Below, one piece after another: positions 1 to 8,248 of a stretch of 64,000 nucleotides of DNA. The stretch spans positions 1 through 64,000 of the forward strand of contig JBKCGI010000181.1 in NCBI GenBank assembly GCA_046303515.1, in the 5' to 3' direction. This DNA comes from M2408 sp046303515. GTDB taxonomy: Bacteria > Bacteroidota > Bacteroidia > Flavobacteriales_D > Crocinitomicaceae. Position numbers and translations under genes: made by a program. The notes beneath the pieces were generated by a model. That model saw nothing but the letters and a program-made list of their open reading frames with translations. It had not been told where the DNA came from and searched no databases. Every line of letters begins with the position of its first letter. Position 1 is the first letter of the stretch.

Positions 1-79
1 ATACTTAGGTACAATTTACGCTACATCTACTATATTTTTGATACAACATTTTTATCAAATTCTCTGCTAAGATTATTTA

Positions 80-109
80 ATCGCAATACCCAAAATTAAG
101 TATTGCGAT
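80..109 (-). terminator. Hairpin downstream of acs, probable terminator
   Basis: Perfect 10-base inverted repeat ATCGCAATAC / GTATTGCGAT with a 10-base loop, just past the acs stop codon. On the minus strand it is followed by an A/T-rich stretch but not by a clean T run, so termination is likely rather than certain. The rest of positions 1-123 shows no gene. Confidence 0.5.
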
Positions 110-123
110 AATTTTCATAAATC

Positions 124-2019
124 TTATAAAGCGTTTTTCACAATTTCATCCACCACGCTAGGATCAAGCAAAGTTGACGTATCTCCCAAATTGGCAGTAT
201 CTCCCTCAGCAACTTTTCTCAAAATACGTCGCATAATTTTGCCAGAACGCGTTTTAGGTAAACCACTTACAAATTGAATTTTTTCTGGTAAAGCAATTTT
301 TCCAATTTCTTTGGTTACAGTTTCCAAAATTCCCTTTCGCGCCTCAGCTTCTTGCATGACGTCGTGTTCACACACTACGAAGGCATAAATTGATTGCCCC
401 TTCACTGGGTGAGGATATCCAACCACAGCTGATTCTATGACCAAATCGTTTTCATTGATGGCATTTTCGATTTCTGCAGTTCCAAAGCGATGACCAGAAA
501 CATTTATCACATCGTCGATTCGTCCAATGATACGATACATTCCATTTTCATCGCGTTTTGCACCATCTCCCGTAAAATAATACCCATCGTAATGTGAAAA
601 ATAGGTTACACGGCAACGTTCATGATCTCCAAAAGTGGTTCGTAACATCGAAGGCCAAGGCGCTTTCACACATAAATATCCTTCCACATCGTGTTCTTGT
701 ATTTCACTACCATCTTGATTCAATAAAACTGGCTGAATTCCAGGTAATGGATAACCAGCAAAAGTTGGTTTTTGAGGAGATAAATTTCCTAACCCAGATA
801 TCATAATTCCACCAGTTTCAGTTTGCCACCAATTGTCAACTACTGGACAATTTCCTTTACCAATATGTTCATGATACCAATGCCAAGCCTCCGCATTTAT
901 TGGTTCTCCAACTGTTCCAATTACTTTTAATGAACTCAGGTCGTAAGGCTTTACGAAGTCGTCACCGAAGCCCATCAAAGAACGCAAAGCTGTTGGTGCA
1001 GTTAAAAATTGATTTACTTTATATTTTTCTACAACTTGCCAGAAACGACCAGCATCAGGAAAAGTTGGAATTCCTTCGAACATGACACTCGTTGCTCCTG
1101 ATAATAAAGGTCCGTAAAGGATATACGAATGTCCTGTGATCCAACCAATATCTGCAGTGCACCAATATACATCATCGGGCTGATACTGATATACATTTTG
1201 AAAAGAATAAGCTGTGTACACCATATATCCTCCACAAGTATGAACTACTCCTTTTGGTTTTCCAGTAGATCCAGAAGTATATAAAATAAACAACATATCT
1301 TCTGCATCCATTTGTTCAGCAGGACAATCTTGAGCTTGATTTTTAATTACATCGTTCCACCAAATATCTTTAGGCGGATTGAAATTTACATCCCATTCGA
1401 AAGCTTGCAAAACAATTGTTTTTTGCACAGAATTACAGTTTTTCAAAGCTTCATCAATCACAGTTTTTAATGGAATTTCTTTCGCTCCACGATTCATACC
1501 ATCAGAAGTGATGACAATTTTTGCTTGCGCATCGTTTACGCGATCAGCTATGGCATTCGCTGAAAACCCAGCAAAAATAACCGAATGAACTGCCCCAATT
1601 CTAGCACAAGCCAAAACAGCAATAGCCAACTCTGGAATCATAGGAAGATAAATGCAAACGCGATCTCCTTTTTCTACACCTAGTGCTTTAAGTCCATTAG
1701 CAAACTCACAGACTTTGTGGTATAATTCCTTGTATGTTAGGTTAGTATGATTGCCGTCGATTTCATTTGCCTCCCAGATGATTGCTTTTTTATCAGGAAA
1801 TGTTGCCAAATATCTGTCCAACATATTTTCTGTAATATTCAATTTGGCACCTTTAAACCATTCAATTTTAGGTTCTTGGAAATTCCATTCTAAGACAGAA
1901 TCCCATTTTTTTTGCCATTGAAATTCTTCTGCTATTTCGCCCCAAAATTGTGCTGGATTATCAATACTTTTTTGGTATTTTTCTTGATATTCTTCAAAGC
2001 TTTTGATCTGTAATCCCAT
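124..2019 (-). CDS. acs: Acetyl-coenzyme A synthetase
   Basis: AMP-forming acetate-CoA ligase of the ANL superfamily (631 aa, close to the usual 640-650 aa). It activates acetate through acetyl-AMP to acetyl-CoA in the cytoplasm. The N-terminal ACS cap (FEEYQEKYQKSIDNPAQFW, about residues 9-27) is present. The phosphate-binding loop YTSGSTGKPKG is at 247-257. The C-terminal catalytic lysine motif PKTRSGKIMRR is intact, with Lys594 the residue acetylated in enzymes regulated by Pat/CobB-type systems. The start is an ATG lying about 10 bases downstream of the predicted transcription start of a consensus Bacteroidetes promoter at 2036-2068. It stands alone, divergent from the lipoprotein gene at 2212. 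Identity is secure; regulation by acetylation is inferred from the family. Confidence 0.97.
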   Translation of the reverse strand: MGLQIKSFEEYQEKYQKSIDNPAQFWGEIAEEFQWQKKWDSVLEWNFQEPKIEWFKGAKLNITENMLDRYLATFPDKKAIIWEANEIDGNHTNLTYKELYHKVCEFANGLKALGVEKGDRVCIYLPMIPELAIAVLACARIGAVHSVIFAGFSANAIADRVNDAQAKIVITSDGMNRGAKEIPLKTVIDEALKNCNSVQKTIVLQAFEWDVNFNPPKDIWWNDVIKNQAQDCPAEQMDAEDMLFILYTSGSTGKPKGVVHTCGGYMVYTAYSFQNVYQYQPDDVYWCTADIGWITGHSYILYGPLLSGATSVMFEGIPTFPDAGRFWQVVEKYKVNQFLTAPTALRSLMGFGDDFVKPYDLSSLKVIGTVGEPINAEAWHWYHEHIGKGNCPVVDNWWQTETGGIMISGLGNLSPQKPTFAGYPLPGIQPVLLNQDGSEIQEHDVEGYLCVKAPWPSMLRTTFGDHERCRVTYFSHYDGYYFTGDGAKRDENGMYRIIGRIDDVINVSGHRFGTAEIENAINENDLVIESAVVGYPHPVKGQSIYAFVVCEHDVMQEAEARKGILETVTKEIGKIALPEKIQFVSGLPKTRSGKIMRRILRKVAEGDTANLGDTSTLLDPSVVDEIVKNAL

Positions 2020-2035
2020 AGTTTTTGCGTTTGAA

Positions 2036-2068
2036 CAAACTTACATATTTTTATGTGAATTTTACAAA
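2036..2068 (-). promoter_or_regulatory. Consensus Bacteroidetes promoter for acs
   Basis: On the minus strand TTTG (2065-2068), a 21-base spacer, then TAAGTTTG (2036-2043), matching TTTG-N19-21-TANNTTTG exactly. The expected start point is near 2030, giving a leader of about 10 bases before the acs ATG at 2019. Confidence 0.75.
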
Positions 2069-2192
2069 TAAAATTAAAACTTTTCTTGCTAAAACGATTA
2101 AATTATTAGGTGCGTTTAAAAAAACCTTATTTTTTTAGTTAAACCTTGTTAATAACATATCTTTGGTATTGTTTTTGAAATAGAATAATTCA

Positions 2193-2200
2193 TAAATTTG
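2193..2200 (+). promoter_or_regulatory. -7 element of the lipoprotein promoter
   Basis: TAAATTTG fits the -7 consensus TANNTTTG. No TTTG lies at the ideal distance (nearest at 2174-2177, 15 bases away). The predicted transcript starts within about 8 bases of the ATG at 2212. Confidence 0.5.
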
Positions 2201-2211
2201 TACTCAATTAT

Positions 2212-2898
2212 ATGAAAAGACTTTTCTTCTTCTTTTTTGCCTTTTTTGTCTTCACAGCATGTGTTGAAATTTCAGATGATTTATCCTTAAAAAGCGATGG
2301 TTCAGGTACTTTTAAATATACCGTAAATTTGAGTGATTCAAAGGTGAAAGTTAATTCTATTTTGGCTTTAGATAGTTTGGATGGGAAAAAAGTACCAAGC
2401 ATTGCAGAGATAAAAGATATCATCAATGAATATAAGACCTTACTTGAAACCAAAAATGGTATTTCAAACGTAAAGGTAGAAACGGATTTTAATTTTTTTA
2501 TATTGAAGTTTCAGTGTGATTTTGATAATGTTTCAAATTTGCAAAAAGCAATAAAAGAAATTGCGATTTCGAAAGACAAAAAACAAGAATTTAAGGAAAT
2601 AAACCATACTTGGTTAACTTGGGATGGTTCGAAATTGGTTCGTTCAGTTCCAAATTTAACTCAAGAAACGATTCAAAAGTTGAAAAAAGAGGATGTAGAA
2701 GCTTTGAAAAAAGGAAAATATATCTCAATTACTCGTTTTGACCGTATCATTGATAAAAGTGACAATACGAATGTGATTTTTACGCCTGATAAATCAGCTT
2801 GCATGTTAAAAACAAATCCTTATTCCCTGATTAACAATGTAAAATTGCTTGAAAATACGATCTATTTAACCAACACAAAAAAAACTACCAAAACGTAA
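2212..2898 (+). CDS. Lipoprotein of unknown function
   Basis: 228 aa with a type II signal peptide: two basic residues, a very Phe-rich hydrophobic core and lipobox FTAC with the acylated Cys at 17. The mature part begins with an acidic ISDDLSL segment and a SDGSGTFKYTVNLS stretch. This loosely recalls LppM/DUF3153-like beta domains, but I cannot assign a family. Lys-rich helical segments follow, and the tail is Thr/Lys-rich. It is the first gene of a tight plus-strand run: the DUF4836-like gene begins 50 bases later. Together with the next two genes it looks like an envelope cassette. Function unknown. Confidence 0.85.
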   Translation: MKRLFFFFFAFFVFTACVEISDDLSLKSDGSGTFKYTVNLSDSKVKVNSILALDSLDGKKVPSIAEIKDIINEYKTLLETKNGISNVKVETDFNFFILKFQCDFDNVSNLQKAIKEIAISKDKKQEFKEINHTWLTWDGSKLVRSVPNLTQETIQKLKKEDVEALKKGKYISITRFDRIIDKSDNTNVIFTPDKSACMLKTNPYSLINNVKLLENTIYLTNTKKTTKT

Positions 2899-2948
2899 AT
2901 CACATTTAAAAAATGAGTATATTGCAATACGATTTGTCACTATCACCT

Positions 2949-4832
2949 ATGAAGAAACTAATACTAAGCGCGTTAATTCTCGCTACTACGAATGCATTCT
3001 CTCAAACTTCTGAGGATTTTATTCCTAAAGATGCGGTTACTGTTTTGAGCATCAATAATATTACACTACTGAAAAAAGTGTCGATGGATGAATTGGTGCA
3101 ATATGAATTCATGTCGGAAGTGCAATCTGAATTGTTTGACGGTTCAACGAGCGGAAAAAATTTAAAAGATTCAGGTATAGATTTCGATCAAAAATTGAAT
3201 GTTTTTTATGGGCAAAACCAAGATTATGAGGTTTCAGGTTTTTCTTTTGGAATCAACGACAAAAAGAAATTATTTTCCGTATTTGATGATTTTGAGCGTC
3301 AACCAACAGATATTCCTGGAATTGAAATGTATTCAAGTTTTACAAATCATTTGATTATCAAGGGAAATATTGGAATGGTTTTGCGTGTAGATCCTTCCTA
3401 TGAAAAAATTTCAACAGTAACTGATTCTGTATGGATGGCACGCGGATATGGTTATTTCTATGATGGATACGACAATTCTTTCAGTGAAGATCCAGAAATA
3501 ATCGATGATGAAGAGGCAGATGAAGAGCCGCCATTTAATTCCGAAGAAATATTTGAAGATAATGTTTCTGGAGATAGCACAGGGACTGAGGAAATGACAG
3601 ATTTTGATGTTATGAATAAAAATTATTGGGAAATGCGTGATAGTATTACCAATGAATTACAGTTCAAATATTATTCAAGAATCGTTGATGAATTGTATAT
3701 CAATAATCTCAATTTAAAAAGTCAAGATCAAAAATTTGCATTGCAGTTGACTCATGATTCGGATGGAATTTTCTATTTGGATAATTCAAGAAATTTCAAA
3801 AACGCTAGAGGATTGTGGTATTTCCAATCTATTTTCCCTGAATTGTATAATGATTTACAAGCTTTGTATTCTGGAAATGTGATGTTAGGTGATATACTTT
3901 TCAATGAAAATTCAGTTGATGTGAAGTTTGAAGCCAATTACGGTGAAGCTTTAGGTTCAATTTACGAGAAATTGAATGGTACAAAATTCGATAAAAACGT
4001 ATTGAAATATATTCACAACAATACGACTGGATTTTTCACATACAATATCAATTTAAAAGAAGGTTACAACAAAGCTTATGATATTATTATTCCTATTTTA
4101 AGTCAAGAAAAAGACCCTCGTATTTCGAGTAATGTTTTGATGGCGGAAATGATTAATGAATTTGTTGATGTGGATGCCATTTTTGACACCTACCAAGGTA
4201 GTATGTTTGGAAGTTTTAATGGAATTAAAAAGGTGAAAACCAAGAAAATCGAATTTTTCTACGACGAGGAAACTTTTGAATACGGGGAAAAAGAAATAGA
4301 AGGCGAAGAAGATATGCCTATTTTCACAATGGGTTTCACAACTGATCGTAACGATATTCCTGAAAAAGTATTGAACCACTTGGGTAGAATGACTTCTCGA
4401 TTCAGAAACATGGGTACGTATTGGATAGTCGAAGATGCGATTTTTAATTCAGTTCCAATGTATATCATCAATAAAAAAGGATTGATGATTTTTACAAATG
4501 ATGAAGATTTAGCTAAAAATCACAGTAATGGATATGGTGGTGATGCCTTAAAAGGTCCTCGTGCAAAAGCAGCAAAGAAAAGTAAATTTATGTATGCTTA
4601 CTTTGATTGGGGCTTGGCTTTAAATAAATTGCCAAGAGAAATGTTTAACACCAATCAAAACGAAATTTTAGATGCGATGCGTGGAAAAACAGGTATCATT
4701 GAATTAACTTCATCTAAAACAACAAAAGAGAAAACCACTTTTAATATTTCCTATAAATTCCAAGGAGAATACGAAAATTCAGGAAAATATTTATTGGATA
4801 TGGTGAATACTGTTTACGTTTTATCAAAATAA
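2949..4832 (+). CDS. Secreted DUF4836-like protein
   Basis: 627 aa when started at the ATG at 2949. An in-frame ATG at 2913 would add 12 residues in front of what is otherwise a standard signal peptide (MKKLILSALILATTNAFS, cleavage before QTSEDF), so 2949 is preferred. The mature N-terminus, with IPKDAVTVLSINNITLL and a following GIDFDQKLNVF, resembles the Bacteroidetes DUF4836 family, whose function is unknown. Around residues 180-215 lies a strongly acidic low-complexity stretch. The protein is probably periplasmic or exported. The next gene starts 2 bases after its stop and has a similar N-terminal layout, suggesting a diverged duplicate pair. The family call is by eye. Confidence 0.8.
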   Translation: MKKLILSALILATTNAFSQTSEDFIPKDAVTVLSINNITLLKKVSMDELVQYEFMSEVQSELFDGSTSGKNLKDSGIDFDQKLNVFYGQNQDYEVSGFSFGINDKKKLFSVFDDFERQPTDIPGIEMYSSFTNHLIIKGNIGMVLRVDPSYEKISTVTDSVWMARGYGYFYDGYDNSFSEDPEIIDDEEADEEPPFNSEEIFEDNVSGDSTGTEEMTDFDVMNKNYWEMRDSITNELQFKYYSRIVDELYINNLNLKSQDQKFALQLTHDSDGIFYLDNSRNFKNARGLWYFQSIFPELYNDLQALYSGNVMLGDILFNENSVDVKFEANYGEALGSIYEKLNGTKFDKNVLKYIHNNTTGFFTYNINLKEGYNKAYDIIIPILSQEKDPRISSNVLMAEMINEFVDVDAIFDTYQGSMFGSFNGIKKVKTKKIEFFYDEETFEYGEKEIEGEEDMPIFTMGFTTDRNDIPEKVLNHLGRMTSRFRNMGTYWIVEDAIFNSVPMYIINKKGLMIFTNDEDLAKNHSNGYGGDALKGPRAKAAKKSKFMYAYFDWGLALNKLPREMFNTNQNEILDAMRGKTGIIELTSSKTTKEKTTFNISYKFQGEYENSGKYLLDMVNTVYVLSK

Positions 4833-4834
4833 AA

Positions 4835-6169
4835 ATGCTTGCTAGGAAAGGTTTAGTTATTGTTTTATTGATTTCGTTAATAGCTGGTTATTTTTATCTT
4901 CGACCTTATTTAACTAAGCACGAACCCGAACCACATATTACAGATAGAATGCCAATTGGGGATTTTATTGGTAAAATAAAATTGTTGGATTTGGCTCGTG
5001 AAACAGATGCGTTTTTGTATTACAATAAATTACCATTTAGAGACTTTTTGAGTGTAGAATTTATTTTAGCACAAGGAAAAAATTGTGGCTTAAATATTCA
5101 AAAGCCGATATATTTTTTTGCTAATGAGTCGGGGGAATGGGGGAGTCTAGTGACTGTTTCAGATAGTAGTAAAATAAGTAACGGAATTGTGCGACTAAAG
5201 CAAAATGTGAGCTTAGAAGATACTTTAGTTGGAGGACAGAAGGTGCTAAAAATACCGAATGAAAAAATATATTTAACCTATGGAAAATATTGGATGTTTA
5301 TCTATCATGGAAAACAGTTGCCCAAAAGAATGTACCATGTAATTTATTCCAAAAAAGGTGAAATAAATCCTGTTTGGAGGAAATTTATGCGTAACAAGAA
5401 GTTTGAAAATGAAAGTGTTGTTGTGGCTTCCAATTGGAAAAAGATTCAAAAATATGGAATGGATTATGCCATTTTTACCCACGATTCTGATTCTATACAT
5501 TTTAAATTAAAAAGCTATTTTAAAAATAAAGAAGATTTTGATTTTAAACTTAAACAAGATGGACTTGGCTTGCAATCTAATGGAGTAAATGATAAATATT
5601 TAAGTTTTCATTTTGATGTTGAGAAAATTCGTTCCAAGATTAATTCGCCAATAAAAATGTTGTTAACTGAATTATCTAAACGTGTTAGTTTTCCAGTCGA
5701 AGATTTCTTCAAAGCTTGGGATGGTGATATTTCATTTCATGAAGGAGGAAAACAAACAATCAAAGAAACGATAATCGAAACAGAATATGATGAAGATTTT
5801 AACGCTGTTGAAGTAAAAAAAGAAAAAGATGTTGAAATTCCAGGTTATTCGGTATTACTTTCTATGAATGAATTTCAAAAGAATTTTGTTTCTAAATTGT
5901 TTGCTAAAGGTATTATGCGAAAAGAGAATAATCGTTTTTACATTTTAACTTCTCCACCATTAAAAATAAATCAGAATAAAAATTATTTAATGTTGTATTC
6001 AGCGCAACATGCACCAAAAATTATTTCAGATAAATTAAACGGGGGTTATTGGAAAGACCATAAAACGCTCTATGATTTCACGATAGATTCATTAAACCAG
6101 AGAGAATTGTTTTTTTCACTGCGTTTCCCGGGGATGAGTTTATTGAGAAAAAATAAGTTGTTATATTAA
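4835..6169 (+). CDS. Membrane-anchored protein, probable relative of the upstream DUF4836-like protein
   Basis: 444 aa with one N-terminal transmembrane anchor (about residues 5-22, LVIVLLISLIAGYFYL) followed by a large soluble domain, presumably periplasmic. The order 'hydrophobic anchor, short linker, beta-strand/helix domain with a GLNIQKPIYFF segment' parallels GIDFDQKLNVF in the preceding protein. I infer that both belong to the same broad DUF4836-like group, one soluble and one anchored. Its start is 2 bases after the upstream stop, so the two are co-transcribed. No catalytic motif is visible. Function unknown. Confidence 0.8.
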   Translation: MLARKGLVIVLLISLIAGYFYLRPYLTKHEPEPHITDRMPIGDFIGKIKLLDLARETDAFLYYNKLPFRDFLSVEFILAQGKNCGLNIQKPIYFFANESGEWGSLVTVSDSSKISNGIVRLKQNVSLEDTLVGGQKVLKIPNEKIYLTYGKYWMFIYHGKQLPKRMYHVIYSKKGEINPVWRKFMRNKKFENESVVVASNWKKIQKYGMDYAIFTHDSDSIHFKLKSYFKNKEDFDFKLKQDGLGLQSNGVNDKYLSFHFDVEKIRSKINSPIKMLLTELSKRVSFPVEDFFKAWDGDISFHEGGKQTIKETIIETEYDEDFNAVEVKKEKDVEIPGYSVLLSMNEFQKNFVSKLFAKGIMRKENNRFYILTSPPLKINQNKNYLMLYSAQHAPKIISDKLNGGYWKDHKTLYDFTIDSLNQRELFFSLRFPGMSLLRKNKLLY

Positions 6170-6171
6170 AT

Positions 6172-6215
6172 TTTGTTAAGCAAAAGTGAAAATCAACTAA
6201 TTTTGCTTAGGTTTG
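6172..6215 (+). promoter_or_regulatory. Promoter region with two overlapping-range -7 elements
   Basis: TTTG at 6172-6175, a 22-base spacer and TAATTTTG at 6198-6205. A second TANNTTTG match, TAGGTTTG, lies at 6208-6215. Both precede the deaminase ATG at 6226; the second would give a leader of only a few bases. Confidence 0.6.
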
Positions 6216-6225
6216 TTAGCTATAT

Positions 6226-6663
6226 ATGATTGAAGAAAAACAATTACGTTACGATAAAGCTTATTTGAGAATGGCTTATACATGGGCTGAATTATCTCAT
6301 TGTTCGCGAAAAAAAGTAGGAGCTATAATTGTAAAGGATGGAATGATTATTTCCGATGGTTACAATGGAACTCCTGCCGGTTTTGATAATTGTTGTGAAA
6401 CAGATGAAGGCGATACGCATTGGTATGTGTTGCATGCTGAGGCAAATGCTATTTTGAAAGTGGCTCGTTCAACCCAAAACGCAGAAGGCGCAACTTTATA
6501 TTTAACACTTTCTCCTTGCAGAGATTGTAGTAAATTAGTTTTACAAGCTGGAATCAAGCGTGTGGTTTTTATAAATGATTACAAAGATACTACGGGAGTA
6601 GATTTTTTGAAAGAAGCAAAATTAGAAGTAATACAAATCCCAAATCCATTTGATGAAAAATAA
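6226..6663 (+). CDS. dCMP deaminase family protein
   Basis: 145-aa zinc-dependent deoxycytidylate deaminase (ComEB-like), expected to convert dCMP to dUMP for thymidylate synthesis. Zinc and catalytic motifs are complete: HAEAN with His70 and catalytic Glu72, and PCRDC with Cys98 and Cys101. The VGAIIVKDGMIISDGYNGTP segment that shapes the substrate pocket is present. Length fits the small bacterial enzymes. Its end overlaps the start of the downstream protease gene by 11 bases, so the two are probably co-transcribed. Such pairing of a deaminase with a CtpA protease looks like genomic convenience rather than a pathway. Substrate (dCMP versus related cytidine nucleotides) is inferred. Confidence 0.9.
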   Translation: MIEEKQLRYDKAYLRMAYTWAELSHCSRKKVGAIIVKDGMIISDGYNGTPAGFDNCCETDEGDTHWYVLHAEANAILKVARSTQNAEGATLYLTLSPCRDCSKLVLQAGIKRVVFINDYKDTTGVDFLKEAKLEVIQIPNPFDEK

Positions 6664-8242
6664 TTCTTCCAATTACATAATTCCATTTGCCTTTTCAATC
6701 ACTTTGGCGGTTGGTTTATGGCTGGGGCATGTTCTTTCTCCTAATAATAACTCACTTCAGTTGAGTGCTGGTGAAGAAAAATACTCAAAAGTAAAAGACA
6801 TCATTCAAATCCTAAATCAACGATATGTAGATTCTTTGAATGGCGATAAAATCTTTGAGGAGGCCATTTCTGACATGTTACATAAATTGGACCCGCACAG
6901 TAATTACATTCCTGCAAGTGATTTTAAGGCTGCAACAGAAATGATTGAAGGTAAATTTGGTGGAGTAGGTGTCCGTTTCAGTATTATTCGTGATACAATT
7001 TGTGTCACAAATGTTATTTCAGGATCACCTTCATTTCAAGTAGGAATTAGCCCTGGTGATAAGATTTTGACAATTGATAAAACGAATGTTGCCTCTAAAA
7101 AGATCACGAATGAAAAAGTGATGAAACTTTTGAAGGGGAAAGAAAACACAGCCGTAAATGTTGTAATCTACCGTCAAGGTAAAAAAATCAAAAAGCAAAT
7201 TATTAGAGGCGAAATACCTATTGAATCTGTTGTTTGTGCTACAATGTTGGACAAAGAAATCGGATACATTAAATTAGATCAATTTTCAGTTACCTCAGAT
7301 TTGGAGTTCAATAAAGCAGCGCGTAAATTGCAAAATGCTGGAATGAAGAAATTGATTTTTGATTTGCGAAATAATGGTGGCGGAGTTCTACAAACTGCTA
7401 ATAACATTGTGGATGAGTTTTTGAAGTCTGGAGTTTTAATCGTAAAAACCAAAGGAATCCATTCTGGTGAAACAACTTATAAAGCCTCCTCAAAAGGAAT
7501 TTTAGAAAATACAGAAGTTGTTGTGTTGATCAATAGTAATTCTGCATCTGCCAGTGAAATTGTTGCTGGAGCTTTACAAGATAACGACCGCGCAACGATT
7601 ATGGGAAGACGATCTTTCGGAAAAGGATTGGTGCAGGAAGACATCCAATTAAAAGACGGAAGTAATTTACGTTTAACTATTGCACGTTACTATACTCCAA
7701 CTGGAAGATGTATTCAAAAACCTTATTCTACAGATTTTGAAGCTTATTATCAAGATCAATTGGAAAGATACGAAAATGGAGAATTATACGAGGTTGACAG
7801 TACTCTATTGGTTGATTCACTAAAATTCAAAACACCGAAAGGAAAAATAGTTTATGGTGGCGGTGGAATTATGCCTGATGTCTTTATTCCAATGGATACA
7901 ACAGGCTTAAGTTGGTATTTTACAGATTTGAGATACACTCCAGCTTTTCAAAATTTCGCTTTTGATTTCTTGTCAAACAAACGTACAAAATGGACTAGTT
8001 ATGATCAGTTCAGAACTTCATTTCAAGTGACGGATGCCTTGTTAAAGGAGTTTACAAAATATGCTGAAAAGAATTATAAAATTTTGTTTAATGCAGCTGG
8101 TTTTAAAACTAGTAAAGAAGTAATTCGCTACAATATCAAGGCAGAGATTGCGCGCCAATTATGGACAGAGCAAGGATATTATTCTGTCATCGCACAGTTT
8201 GACAAAGAAATTGTAAAAGCGATTAAACACTTGAAAAAATAA
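6653..8242 (+). CDS. C-terminal processing peptidase, S41 family (CtpA-like)
   Basis: 529-aa periplasmic serine protease anchored by one N-terminal hydrophobic helix (about residues 9-28). A PDZ domain follows (about 95-180, containing GGVGVRF and GISPGDKIL), then the S41 catalytic domain. The Ser-Lys dyad lies in NSNSASASEI and RSFGKGLVQ, about Ser299 and Lys324, with the 25-residue spacing usual for the family. A C-terminal extension of about 120 residues follows. A TTG one codon upstream (6650) is also in frame; I chose the ATG at 6653. It overlaps the deaminase gene by 11 bases. Expected role: regulated proteolysis of envelope proteins at their C-termini. Confidence 0.93.
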   Translation: MKNNSSNYIIPFAFSITLAVGLWLGHVLSPNNNSLQLSAGEEKYSKVKDIIQILNQRYVDSLNGDKIFEEAISDMLHKLDPHSNYIPASDFKAATEMIEGKFGGVGVRFSIIRDTICVTNVISGSPSFQVGISPGDKILTIDKTNVASKKITNEKVMKLLKGKENTAVNVVIYRQGKKIKKQIIRGEIPIESVVCATMLDKEIGYIKLDQFSVTSDLEFNKAARKLQNAGMKKLIFDLRNNGGGVLQTANNIVDEFLKSGVLIVKTKGIHSGETTYKASSKGILENTEVVVLINSNSASASEIVAGALQDNDRATIMGRRSFGKGLVQEDIQLKDGSNLRLTIARYYTPTGRCIQKPYSTDFEAYYQDQLERYENGELYEVDSTLLVDSLKFKTPKGKIVYGGGGIMPDVFIPMDTTGLSWYFTDLRYTPAFQNFAFDFLSNKRTKWTSYDQFRTSFQVTDALLKEFTKYAEKNYKILFNAAGFKTSKEVIRYNIKAEIARQLWTEQGYYSVIAQFDKEIVKAIKHLKK

Positions 8243-8248
8243 GAGTGA

